From: Adiantum capillus-veneris | Taxonomy: Eukaryota > Streptophyta > Polypodiopsida > Polypodiales > Pteridaceae | Assembly (NCBI GenBank): GCA_014529385.2 | Contig: CM043948.1 | Coordinates: forward strand, 81,387,760 to 81,451,759 | Direction of reading: 5' to 3' | Length of the DNA stretch: 64,000 nt | Part shown: piece after piece, positions 43,916-55,116 of the stretch | Layout: each line of letters starts with the position of its first letter | Numbering within the stretch: the first letter of the stretch is position 1 | Translations under genes and position numbers: made by a program | Notes under the pieces: model-generated | Seen by the model: only the letters and a program-made list of their open reading frames with translations | Database searches by the model: none | What the model was told of the DNA's origin: nothing

Positions 43916-45154
43916 TTACTCTAGGGAAGCATTGTAAGCATTGACAAGGTTTAGGTTATCCTTTAATTGTATGCCTTGCATCCATCTAGCATCTTCAAAA
44001 GGATAATTCTTAAACTTAATAAGATACCGTCGGATAATCTTACCAACTCTTAATACCTTTTCTTCAAGACGGAGAATGGACTCGGGCTGCAGCACCTCTT
44101 CTTGGTCCTCGATCTCATGTGGGTCTTCAATAGTTGGTTCTTGAGGTGGCTCTCCTTTGTAAGGCTTTAGTAGGCTCACATGAAAAGCATTGTGTATGAG
44201 CCAATGGTTGGGCAACTTGAGTTGATAGGCCATTTCATTGATTGGTCTAAGAATCTGGAAGGGACCATAGTACCTTTTTGCTAAGTTAGCATAGTACTTT
44301 TGGTGTCCTGTAGCATTCCTTCCAGTCGTGTGCCTTAATCGAGCCTTGGGAAGTTTAAGCAAGATTTAATCATTTTCTTTAAAGGCTTGGGCTCGTTTGT
44401 GCTTATCAGCAGCAGCCTTTTGCCTTTGTTGTGAGATAGAGATAGCATCCTTTAATCTTTTGGAAAGATTCTTGTAGGTCTCGGCTATACTCATCTGCAG
44501 CGAAGATCTTCCCGTGTACCTTAAGTAGTAGGGGACTTTTAGATCTTCCTTCAATTACCTCGAGAGGTGCTTTTCCCGTGAAAGTATGTACAGTGTTATT
44601 GTAGGCGTACTCCTAAGGGTAAGTACTTCTCTCATTGGGACCTTTGATCTACTTCCGTTACATAGGCTTTTAGTAGATCACTGAATTGTTAGGTTAGCTA
44701 TTTCACTTTGGCCATCCGTTTGCAGGTGATAGGCCGAAGAGAAGTTTAGCCTTGTCCCTAAATTCTCAAAGAGACCCTTCCAGAAGTTATTGGTCATTCT
44801 AGGATCTTTATCCGATACTATGGACATTGGCAAGCCATGGTACTTGAAGATTTGTGAAATGAAGAGGGTTGCCATTTGATGGGCTTTGATAGTCTTTTTG
44901 ACAGGTATAAAACGAGCTTGTTTGCTGAACCTGTCTATTATCATCCATATTCCCGTATTCCCATGGATAGACTTAGGCAATCCAAAGATAAAATCCATGG
45001 ATATGCTCTCCCATGGTGAATTAGGGATTGGCAAAGGTTGAAGCAATCCAGGTTGCTTCCCTCTATCAAACTTCGTCTTTTGGCATACCACACATTTAGA
45101 AACATACTCTTGTATGTTTTCTTTCATGGTAGGCCAATAGAAATATAGTTTCAA
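43916..45154 (-). pseudogene. Gypsy integrase with chromodomain-like C-terminus
   Basis: The frame 45154-44678 has the second zinc-binding pair CVVCQK and a DDE core: D in SMDFIFGLPKS, D in VSDKDPRM, E in GQSEIAN. After frameshifts, 44554-44366 and 44362-43916 continue with [11 protein letters not shown] and [13 protein letters not shown], then [16 protein letters not shown] plus DARW, which resembles a chromodomain that guides chromovirus integration. The upstream HH half is in the previous frame (HRGIQTTLKGIE). Confidence 0.8.
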
Positions 45155-46410
45155 TCCCTTTTAGGGTAGTCTGAATCCCTCTATGCCCCGCATAAGGAGG
45201 AGCATGAGATTCATACATTACTTCCTCACGTAGTGAGTTAGTAACACATAGTCTGTTGCCATAGAGAAGGTAACCATCTTGTAAAGCAAATGGTTCCTCT
45301 TTCTTCCCTAGTGCAAGGGCTGAAATCACATCTCTAAAATTGGGATCAATATCGTACTCATCTATCATAGAAGATAGATCATTGTGAGTTGCTATGGGAA
45401 CCGCATTCACTCTTGGCCGTCTTGAGAGTGCATCGGCTACTTGATTATGCTTGCCAGCAATGTGAGCAATATGAAAATGAAATTGTGAAAGGAAATTTTC
45501 CCACCTCATTTGTTTGTCGAAGAGCTTGGTCTGCGTCATGAAGTACTTAAGGCCTTGTGATCCGTCCGCAGAATGAAAGGAGTCCCCAATAAGTAATGCT
45601 TCCATGAGTTTAAGGCATGTAGAACTACGAGGAGTTCCTTTTCATATATGCCTAGAGCTTGCTCAACAGGGTCAAGCCTTCGACTTTCATAGGCTATGGC
45701 ATGCCCTTCTTGGAGCAAAACAGCTCCAAGGCAATCACCACAAGCGTCACATTGGACCTCAAATGGCTTTGATAGATCCGGCAGTGTAAGCACAGGTTGG
45801 GAGATAAGCTTTTCGAAAGCATTGTTCTCCTTGGCAGACCATGTATACGTAACATTTTTCTTTGTTAGGTCATGTAATGGTCCTGCTATTAGTGAGAACT
45901 TTTCTATGAAGCGTCTATAGTATGCACACATACCTATAAAGCTTCTTAGTTCATGAAGATTCCTTGGATTAGGCCATCCTTTTATTACCTGTAGCTTTGA
46001 TGGATGCATTTGGATGCCATCTTGAGAGGAGATAATGTGACCTAAATACTGAGTCTCTGTAAAAAAAAAAACTCACTTTTCTTTTGATCAATATAAAGTT
46101 TATTCTCTCGTACAACTTGAAATATTACCTAGAGATGTTGCTTGTGTTTGTCTAGTGAATTAGAATAGATGAGGTTCGGGGAGGCCTGAATAGCTTCTCC
46201 ATCAAGCGGTTGAATGTGGCTGGTGCATTGGTCAAGCCAAAAGGCATGACAATGTATTCGTAAAGACCAAATGTAGTGCGAAATGCGGTCTTTACAATGT
46301 CTTGATCAACTATCCTTATTTGATGGTAGCCACTTTTTAGGTCAATTCTACTGAAGTAGGTCGACCCTTGTAGCTTATCAAATAGTTCTTCTACCCATGG
46401 GATGGGAAAT
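45096..46410 (-). pseudogene. Gypsy reverse transcriptase and RNase H, internally deleted
   Basis: Reverse transcriptase begins abruptly at the [13 protein letters not shown] block (about 46400); the earlier part of the domain is missing. MPFGL-type sequence follows at about 46240, but the catalytic Y-x-D-D block is deleted. The frame 46009-45536 carries the connection and RNase H start (ELRSFIGMCAYYRRFIEKFS, then FEVQCDACGDCLGAVLLQEG). The frame 45605-45096 holds the RNase H end and the linker to integrase (HIAGKHNQVADALSRRP). Confidence 0.8.
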
Positions 46411-46887
46411 AGAGCTCTTTATTGACTTATTGAAAGCTTGTGTATGTACAATGGGTATGGTGTTACCCAACTCCTTAGCATCTATGTACATATCTTTTTC
46501 CCTGAACCTAAAGTAAATTTTCCTTTCAGGGAATTTAACATTGGCAGCCATGCGATCAAACCATGGTGCCCCTAGGATTACATCCTCGTGCTTGAGAGGA
46601 GAGATAAAAAAGTCCTCTTTGTTCACATAGATTTGGACATGGAGCCTCAATTTCTCGATTAAGGGAGTGACTGAAGCTTCTTGCCCCTTGAGAGCACCAT
46701 CGGTGGGTAGGACATCTCCCATCGCATAGGCTTGGATGCCTAGCTTGGTGGCCAACTCTGTGGATATGAAATTGTGAGTAGAACTAGGGTCAAAGAGAAT
46801 AAAAGCATCATGTTCTCTTACCTTTCCCCAAGCATGGCATAGAGGAGATCCTTTGTGGTGAGATTCCTCTTCTTGGATTTCAACCAA
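46378..46887 (-). pseudogene. Gypsy aspartic protease region
   Basis: FILFDPSSTHNFISTELATK carries D-P-S-S-T in place of the usual D-S/T-G active site, a common variant in plant gypsy elements. The fold continues to VILGAPWFDRM. It follows the zinc knuckle and precedes the truncated reverse transcriptase. Confidence 0.75.
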
Positions 46888-48423
46888 GGTGGCTCTAGGA
46901 GGCTCATGGCGGGTGTTCTTTTGGGGGCAAGCACGGTACGCATGCCCTTACTCGCCGCATTTGAAACAATGATTATCCTTGCAATAACGCTCAAGCTCTT
47001 CAAGAGAGATTTTGTTTTTGCCTTTGTAAACTCCCTTCTCCTTAGCTTTGTTGTTATTGGAATTGCCCTTAGGAGACTTTTGGACATTGTCCTTCCCCTT
47101 AGACTCATTGGAACCCTTGTTTTCCGTGGGCTTAGGATTTCTCGTAGCCCCTTTTTGGAAATTGATTCATGAAGCCACCACAGTATGGTGTATGATCGCC
47201 GATATGGTGCGTGGCCTTTGAGAGTTAACATACTCCGCCATTTCTTTAGTTGAGCCCGCACAAAATTGTTGTTTTTGCTCTCCAAAATCCATTTTTTTGA
47301 AGATAGTGGCTTTGAGATGTAAGTCCCAAAACTTGTCTACATATTTGTGAATGGATTCATAGGGAGAGAGCTTCAAGCTTTGCCATTCGGTGAGTACTTT
47401 GTCTTTGGCATCGGTAGCCAAAAACTTCTTCATGATGGAGGATCTTAAAGCTTTCCACGTTTGTGGAGCTTCACCGTTTGCCCGTAGGCTAGACCACCAT
47501 TGCCTGACGGACTTTTGAAAATGCATAGCTACATGGCGTAGCTTAGAGGACTATATGAAGCCCTCATCTCCAAACGCCACATTGAATTGTTGGATGAAAG
47601 CCAAGACTTTGTCCGTAGCACCAAAGGTGCCATCGTAGGTAAGGAAAGAGATGCTCTTTCCTTCCTCTTTGAACTTCTTGAGCTTGGACAATCTCTTCCA
47701 CCTGACATAGGATTTCCTATGGCCTCTTCTTTTTTATGGTTCAAAAGTTGCACCATCGCTTTCTTTAGAAGATAAAGAATTTGAGGAAGATGGAGAAGAG
47801 GGTGACCTCTTTCTTGCCTTTTTCTTGCCTTGGTCTTCCTTGTTGGCACCATCACTTTCTTCATAAGAGGAAGAGGATGAAGAAGATGGAGAAGAGGGTG
47901 ACCTCTTTCTCACCTTTTTCTTCTCTTGCTTTTTATCATCCCTCTTTGAATTATGATGTGGAGAGGTGTGAGATGGTCTTCTCCGTTTAGGAGGTGATGG
48001 AGAGCGTTTTGCCCACCATCTTCGTGCACCCATCTCCACCGAGGTGGCAGAAGACCCACTTCTTTCTCGTTCCTTCGGTGGGGGCTCTTGAATTCTCCTT
48101 TGAGAAGGAGATGCGGCGTCAAGAAGCAAATTTTTGAGCCCTTCGTACGGATCCTCTTCTTCTTCGCGAATTGGAGAGAGGCCTCTTTTGGAAGTCTCAC
48201 AAGGAGGCTTCCTAGGTACTCTGTTGTCATGGTGGGGAGCTTGGACAATCCCATGAGCACATAGTTGCCATTGCACTTCACTTTGGAGGGATGGATTGCC
48301 CATGGCTTGTTGAAGCCTAGAAACAAGGTAGTTAACAAGCATAGGGGCATCATTAGTAGCTTGCTCATTAGCAAAATCAAAGCTATCAACATTAATTTCA
48401 CTCTCTTTACTATTGTCAACCAT
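46888..48423 (-). pseudogene. Gypsy gag
   Basis: The start MVDNSKESE (48423) is followed by an arginine/serine-rich segment with two repeats of KKxRKRSPSSPSSS. A capsid-like part (47526-47167) has VRQWWSSLR, KKFLATDAKD and YVDKFWDLH. A CCHC knuckle HCFKCGE-GHAYRACP (about 46975-46930) has a TAG stop after its second cysteine pair. Frames are broken at about 47530 and 47170. Confidence 0.75.
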
Positions 48424-48530
48424 TCTAACAATTTTTTGGGTGTAATATTTTTAGGTGTACTTTGGCACTTCAAGCCCTAGTTGCTGCTCCTCTTTACCCC
48501 TTTAGAAAAGCACTCAAGCTACTGTACCCG

Positions 48531-48547
48531 TGGCTCAAATATCATCA
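48531..48547 (-). promoter_or_regulatory. Gypsy primer-binding site candidate
   Basis: The minus strand reads TGATATTTGAGCC after the presumed LTR end, about 10 of 13 bases matching TGGTATCAGAGCC (initiator methionine tRNA). Confidence 0.4.
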
Positions 48548-49182
48548 ATTGCAAGGAATAGAAGAGAGGGTCGTTCAACATCAAAACAGTACCGGCTCCT
48601 GTTAAGCTTCTAATAGCTCAATAGTGGTTAAGCCGTAGGCAAGCCTCGTAGGACTCCACTATTAAGACCATAGCTCTCAGCGGTGATGCCCCATTATCTG
48701 CACGAAGGCAGGTGCACTGCAAGGCTGAAAAATCGCTATTCTACTTAATTGCAATTAATAATACCAACCATTTAGAGCTAGCTTGAGGACCTCCCTTCTT
48801 GACCAAGAAAAGAGAAACCTTGTGCCCCCTCCTTTGTAGGAGTTTTGAAGACTTTTTGGTACACACACAAAGCATCCAATTTCCCTAGTGTTTGAACTTT
48901 GGACACAACCTTTGAATTTTGGAACCTTAGCATTTTGGAAGTCTTAATGGGCTTAACCTTATGGTCTTTAAAGCCCATTGTTGCACATTGCTCTTTTGGA
49001 GATGCCCCCCCCCCCCCCCTTTGGTTCCCTATTTTCCCTCTTGTGGATCCCTATTGTGGCCGATTTGCCAGCTTAACCAATATTCTAGCTTTTTCTCCGC
49101 TGATACTTCCCCATATTAAATGATCAGTTTAACATGAGAAAATAATTTAGGAGAATTAGATATTAGTTATTATGACATAACT
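48548..49182 (-). repeat. Gypsy 5' LTR (right), approximate
   Basis: 48848-49182 matches 43231-43563 of the left LTR (ACTTTTTGGTACACACACAA through AGATATTAGTTATTATG) at roughly 90%. The inner part 48548-48847 has no counterpart in the left LTR. A poly-C run at 49005-49019 is longer than in the left copy. Confidence 0.6.
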
Positions 49183-50280
49183 TCACCCCTAGAGGGTCTG
49201 ATCTTGTCTCTAGGTTCTAGAATGCTTGGAATATTCAAAAGACTAGGTGGTCTCCCCGCAAAATTTGGGAATTTCCAATGCAATTTTGGATGTAGGATTC
49301 CATGTGGCCTGGATGGTTTGGCCAATCAAAATGTTTGTAGTTGTCCAAGAGGGCTCACAAGTGTTTTAAAGTAGGAATAAGATATAGGAATGCTATTTAT
49401 AAAGATGGAAAGTGGCTCACTAAAGATGAGATCATCCAAAAATTCCAAAACACTCAGGATATGCACCCTTGGTCTCATGCCAAAGGACAACCTACCACTC
49501 TCTCTTAGATTTGTAAAAATATCTATCTGTCTAAATCTTCTGACATCATTATGGATCCAATCCTAATTAGCAATCTCAATCACAAATGGTGTTTATCCTG
49601 GAATGCCAAGCAATGGGAATATAGGTTTAAGTGTATCTAAGCTTACCCTCTTGCCATAAAACATAGCTATCTCATATGGTTAATCCTACACCAAGGTGTC
49701 TGGACAAGTACTAAAGCCAAAAGTATTGGGGTATCACATGGAATTTCCCCAGGTGCAAGTGTCATGAAGAATCTCCGTCCACCTTTTTGCACATTGCAAA
49801 TTTAACATGTTGTTTAAATCAGAGCTTCAGATAGTCTGCAACGTTAATGCCTTAGTGCTTAACTGGAGGTCCCTATTATTGGGAGAATGTAGTTTTGTTG
49901 ATGTGCCTCTATGGACCTGCCTAATGGGTGTTGTGTTATGGCAAATATGGTTGGAAAGAAACTGGTCTTGCTTACTCCCCATCCCTTGACTATCAACTTT
50001 ATTGGAGTTATGAAGGAGATTTATGGTATGGTGACTGATGCTACAGTAATGGAAGTCAAAGAGATGTAAAAAGCCCTTAGATGGCAAAGGTGGAGATATG
50101 CCATTTTCTCCTTTCATGAGCCTTCAAGAATGTATATGATACTCAGATACTGCTCCTTCTTCTGATGTTGGCATGTTCTCTCTCAGCTAGGATTATCCCT
50201 ATCCTTCCTTAGGGTTTGTTGTATTCTCAGTGGGTGCACTATGGAATCATGTTAATGCATAACGTGAGTTCAAAAGGAGG
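49183..50280 (+). pseudogene. LINE ORF2 3' portion and 3' end
   Basis: Continues the LINE broken at 41887: SDLVSRF, KIWEFPMQFWM, then GKWLTKDEIIQKFQ and a zinc-binding domain remnant HSYLIWLILHQGVWTSTKAK near 49670. Many stops. Confidence 0.7.
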
Positions 50281-51490
50281 GGTTTTAAAATGAAAAAACT
50301 TTAGGCAATTTAACAGAGATACATTAACACTAGGGGTTTTTATATTCAATTTTGGAAAAAAATCTTAAAATAAGGGGTCATTTTATTCATTTAAACATGT
50401 TAAAAGAGGGGATTTTTTAATACCCCACGAACGCACGTTATATAGGGGTGGTAGTGAAAGGTGAACGCCCCGAGGTTGTATTTTCCTCTTCTTTTTCACA
50501 GTTCTTTCCCCCAAAAAAAAACTTATTCCAAAATTAGAGAAATGACTATTTCTTGGCATCGATAAAAGTTTTTGTGCACACAACATTTTTGAAATGCACC
50601 TCATTTTGGGTTTTTTGTTTTTATGGAAGCATGCATAATTAATGGCGATTGTGTAGCTGACACAATGCATTTACCTATAGTATCATGTGTGAGGACTTTG
50701 TTCTGTATAGATTTCCCAACCAATACACTCTAAAAACCTCAAAAGTGAAGGGAACTAAGTGCTCCCTTACCATGCAAACTTAAGGTTGCATGTTTCTTTT
50801 CTCTGTTTGTGCTTGAAGCATTTCTCTCCTACTCTCAAGGGAGGGGCGAACCCCCTTTATGGTGCTTCATGAAACCTTGATGGATGTATTTCGTATGTAG
50901 AGGTCCTTTTCTTTCTTACCAAGGGCCAAGACACCTATTGCCTCCCTCACATCTAGTCTCCCGAGGTATACTTTGAAGATGGTAGAAGAGGAAGGAATAG
51001 TTTCTAAATGCTGTCAATGGTAATTGACACAAAAAATAGATGGATAGGGTTTAGTTTGACTATCATTAGCAATAAATTGTCTAGCTATATTTAGTTAGTT
51101 GTTGTCTATGCTAGTACTAGTGTCAATAATACAATCAAGTCCATTCTCCATTTCATTTTGTATTTCGGGCCTCAATCTTAGTTTCACTTGTACTTTATCA
51201 ATTATCAATATACTCATTATTTCATTGAATCGCCATTTTCAATCTACTTTATCCAGTTGTTATTGTGATTATAGCATCAAATATCTTATTTAGTTGTCTT
51301 CGGTTTAGTGTCATCATGCAACATTAATCTTAAACTATAAATACTTATTTCACTAAATCGCACTCAAATTGGTAATCCGACAGGAATCCAACTTTCCATT
51401 TTGGTGATCATGAGGGTGGGCAAGAGCTCAGAATTAAGCAATGAAAAAAGGTTACTAGTAAGTATCACTGTTGATTCAATGAATCTCAAT
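50281..51490. other. No recognisable gene
   Basis: AT-rich sequence with short frames. It could hold the 5' end of the gypsy element that follows, but no LTR pair was identified. Confidence 0.45.
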
Positions 51491-54073
51491 GCCAGTTCTC
51501 AGATTAACTAGACTATCTGAAGTTTGTGAGGAAGAGGATTAAGTTCTTCTAAGGAGTTTCAACATGGGAGTGGTCACTCAATAGAGAGCCAAAGGTCTTG
51601 ATAAGAGGATATCACTCATTCACTAGTAGACAGGCAGAGTTCTTAGATTAACTAGACTATCTGATGTTTGTGAGGAAGAGGATCAAGTTCTTCTAAGGAG
51701 TTTCAACATGGGAGTGGTCACTCAATAGAGAGCCAAAGGTCTTGATAAGAGGATATCACTCATTCACTAGTAGACAGGCAGAGTTCTTATTCTAGTACGC
51801 CTGTAAGGGAATCGATGAAGTCTAAGAGGGCAATCTAGAAGAGACTCCATAAGTTTGACATTGATCCTAGACTATAAAAGGAAGCCAACAATGTAAGTAG
51901 AGTAACCACAATTAAAGTATTCAAAATATTGATTCCACCTCACATTCAAGGAGACATAGCAGATACTCGCATCATCACAAGGACAATCAAAATGAAAGAA
52001 GGAAAAGACACCAGAGCAAAAGAGATGTTGATGAAATTACAACAATATAGGAGTATACAAACTGTGACATTGAAGATGAATAGCTAGTTCATAAGACTTT
52101 TCATAAAGGAAAATACGAGGTGGATTTGAAACTCGATTTTTTTAGTGAAGGAATGAAGTCAACCCAGATGTGCACATGCAAGCATTTGAGGAATGGGATG
52201 AGTTAAAGAGAATGTGAAATATTTTCCACAAACATTCAAAGATAGATTTCCTAATTTTTAAGTGCCACACTTATTGTTCTATTAAGGGAAGCCTTTATAC
52301 ATAAGTTTAGTGCCAACCAAACAAATGAAGAGATCCTTGTTAATTGGGTATGGCCAGTCAAGACAATAAGTCAATGCGCAAGTATGTAGACTATATCAAA
52401 CATTTGGCAAAATAGTTGGAGTTTTCAACATCATACAAATACCTGAGAGCTTGGTTTTTAGATGGTCTATTACAAAAAAGTTGGAGTAATAAAGCATGAA
52501 ACTGACTAGAAGATTCCATGAGCTAGTAATGAGAGCCTTAATTTTGGGACATAATATAAAGTAAAAAGTCAATAGCAATGAAGAAACGTTCAGCTCTAGA
52601 TTCTCAAAATTGGAAACCGCTTTGTCTAATGAGGAAAATGATAACACTAAGAAGAAAAGGACTTGGAAAAATCATGAAGAAGAGCCGACCAAGTAGTTTT
52701 AGGAGCTTACCAAAAAAGTATCTCTTCTATTAAGGGAAAAAAATTGGTTTACACATTTCAAAACTGACAAACACATAAGTGATGCTTGTGTGGAGTGTTC
52801 ATATTGTGCAACATCTGAGATTGAACATTAAAGTATCAATAATAGGAGTAGGCACAATGGAGTCTAAAGAATAGGAAGAACGAGCAACTACTCCTTCAAC
52901 AAATGCTGCTAGAAGAGACTATGCTAATAGAGGTGGTTATGGCCAAGGTAGAGGTTAGTTTTTGGTGGAAGAGGCCACCTAAAGGAGAGACTTCAATTAA
53001 ATTGTTTACAACTATGGCAAGTATGGTCACTTTGCAACTACATGTCTAGAGGAAAAGAAGCTCTTGAGGAGGTGAAATGAGTTGAAGTGAAAATGGTTCA
53101 AGTGGAACTAGTGCTGGTGAGAGCAATAACAATGAGCAAAGGGGTAACCACATAAGAAATAGTGGAAGAGCCCACAAAAGATGAGAAACATATAAGGTCT
53201 AAGGATAGTATTACATCATAGAGATAGAGAAAGGTCTAGAAAGCAAAATGGGTAAAAGAGAAGGTGGTGGATTCATGGGCTAAAGACCAAAACTTGGCGG
53301 CTAAGATCATTTAAGGTTTAGACAGAATGAAGCTAGAGCAACCTAAGTGTTTAGAAGCCAAGGTGATCCGCAAGATGTTTCCCACTTGGGAATTGGTGTT
53401 CATTTTGACAAGATCACTTTTTAGGTAGTCTAGAGTACTAGAGGTTTCCAATGATGCTCAACGGATTGTCTCAAGGAGAAGCAACAGTGAGAATTTTCTC
53501 CAAGTCAATATTGTTAAGAGGGAATTTTTGCTACTGACCATGAAGAAAAGAGACCGAACATAGCTTTAGAAATGCTAACTCAGTCTTAGAGCAAATAAAT
53601 TATAGTAAAGACTCTATCAGCTAAAAGAGAGGAAGTCGAAGGAATAGAGATGTCTTTGAAAAGCTGTGGAGGATGAGGTGTTTGCAAAGACATGTGAGAG
53701 AATCCAAAACCTCAACTATGAGATGAGAATATTAGAAAATTATTTCCTACATGTGAACACATCATCAAAAAATACAAGAGGGTAAGATAGAAGCCTCAAC
53801 AATGACAATAAATCTATCTAAAGTTAAAGATGATAAGGCATCTAGAAATTGAAGAGTGGATTCTTGAGTCCTATATTAATGATGAAGATAAACAAGTATC
53901 TAAAACCAAAGTCAATGAGAAATCCCAGCAACTATTTGATAAACTCACATTTCTCTTTGTATGGGAACAATGATGTCGATCCAAAAGTTTGTCAACAACA
54001 AATACCACTTAAACTAGAGGCCAATCCTATGAGAGTACAACGATACATATTGAAGTTAAATTATGCTAAAAAC
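51400..54073 (+). pseudogene. Decayed Ty3/gypsy element (+), gag to RT start
   Basis: Broken plus-strand frames carry gag-like sequence at 52170-52640 (HELVMRALILGH, FSKLETALSN) and a zinc knuckle remnant YGKYGHFATTC at 53011-53046 with its first cysteines lost. At 53980-54073 the lead-in to reverse transcriptase reads QQQIPLKLEANP and LKLNYAKN. The frame breaks off exactly at the target duplication of hAT-2 and resumes at 62680. Confidence 0.6.
51493..51790 (+). repeat. Two-copy tandem repeat, ~145 bp
   Basis: AGTTCTCAGATTAACTAGAC at 51493 and AGTTCTTAGATTAACTAGAC at 51638 start two almost identical units ending GTAGACAGGCAG; a third start at 51782 is cut short. Confidence 0.9.
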
Positions 54074-54098
54074 CAAGGATTTCATTCACGTCTTCACG
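54066..54098 (+). repeat. hAT-2 left target duplication and TIR
   Basis: ctaaaaac then CAAGGATTTCATTCACGTC. The TIR pairs with the right end through ATTTC, a 2-base gap and ATTCACG. Confidence 0.85.
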
Positions 54099-54267
54099 TG
54101 AAGTGCGAAGTGGTAATAACTCATGTTGTTTAACGCTCCATGAGAGTGTTAATAGCATCAAATTCATAAGCACCTGCTAGAATTGGCCCTTCATGTTAGC
54201 CCCGACAGGCAAGCTGTCATGTCCGACGGGCTCGGCTATATCCTCCTATTGCTTCCCATTTTTGGAG

Positions 54268-54280
54268 GTGGCTATATAAA
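54268..54280 (+). promoter_or_regulatory. Putative TATA box of the hAT-2 transposase
   Basis: AGGTGGCTATATAAACG. The core GTGGCTATATAAA is shared with the kinase-side promoter of hAT-1. Confidence 0.6.
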
Positions 54281-54399
54281 CGATGTCTCATCCTTGCATC
54301 GTCTATTTTGGCACACTTGTTGGCTTAGTTGAGGTGTTGGTTTTCATTCATGTAGCTTTGATTCCTATATTTTTTAACATCACAAATAGTTACAATTGA

Positions 54400-54990
54400 C
54401 TTTCCCTTGGGTGTCTATCCGCCTAGAAACAGGTTTGGGTAGGGAGCATCCTTGCGGAGGGTATAGGTGGTGTAAGTGCTTAGGGCTCACTCACTACACC
54501 TACGTATTTTTGTTACGTATAGTTACCTCCATTGGGTGTCTATCTGCTTGGAAACAGGTTTGGGTAGGGAGCATCCTTGCAGAGGGTATAGGTGGTGCAA
54601 GTGCTTGGGGCTCATTTCTATGGCTGGAATGGAGCACTCATTATCACTACACCTACGTATTGTTTGTCATGTTTAGTTACCTCCCCTGGGTGTCTATCCG
54701 CCTAAAAATAGGTTTGGATAGTGAGCATCCTCGTGAAGGGTTTAGATGGTGCAAGTGTTTGGAGCTCATTTCTATGGTTGGAATGGAGCGCTTCTTATCA
54801 CTGCATTGATGTAGTTGTTTGTTACGTTTAGTTACCTTCCCTGGGTGTCTATCCGTCTAGAAACAGGTTTGGATAGGGAGCATCCCCTTTAAGGGTTAGA
54901 TGGTGCAAGTGTGTGGGGCTCATTTCTATGGTTGGAATGGAGTGCTCTTGATCACTACACCGGCATACTTGTTTGCCCATCTCTATTGTT
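54400..54990 (+). repeat. hAT-2 left array, four copies of ~155 bp
   Basis: GGGTGTCTATCYGCCTAGAA recurs at about 54409, 54533, 54688 and 54843, followed by GGAGCATCC and GGTGCAAGTG. The first unit is shorter (124 bp). The sequence is unrelated to the hAT-1 array at the same position. Confidence 0.92.
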
Positions 54991-55116
54991 GAAATCAATT
55001 TTTCACTTCTTTTTGCTTTATGTTTATATGTATATTATTTTACTTTTTTATACAATTGTTCAATTAAATATTGTTTTTCAAAAACCTAATATTTTTACGA
55101 TTATATGAATGTATAG

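Larger units (their letters stand above)
41887..49182 (-). mobile_element. Ty3/gypsy chromovirus-type retrotransposon
   Basis: Minus-strand order from right: 5' LTR, primer-binding site, gag with zinc knuckle, protease, reverse transcriptase/RNase H, integrase with a chromodomain-like C-terminus, purine-rich AAGAGAGAGGTAA next to the 3' LTR. It sits inside the LINE. Domains are recognisable but the polyprotein has stops, frameshifts and an internal deletion in reverse transcriptase. The two LTRs agree only over about 335 bp, and no clean 5-bp target duplication was seen. Confidence 0.8.
37150..50280 (+). mobile_element. L1-type LINE, near full length but dead, split by a gypsy element
   Basis: ORF1 (about 37199-39262) and the start of ORF2 (about 39250-41890) are followed, after a 7.3-kb minus-strand gypsy insertion, by the remainder of ORF2 and the 3' part (49183-50280). 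The ORF2 frame breaks inside the region after the GLGIL box (WFGLPL) and resumes with SDLVSRF. Stops and frameshifts occur throughout. The 3' limit is set loosely at the GCATAACGTGAGTTC block (50250). Confidence 0.75.

Noticed and set aside
41877-49187. A 5-bp target duplication for the gypsy element
   Set aside because: ccgct and taact at the inferred borders do not match well; a shared taac is too short and would need a non-canonical LTR end.
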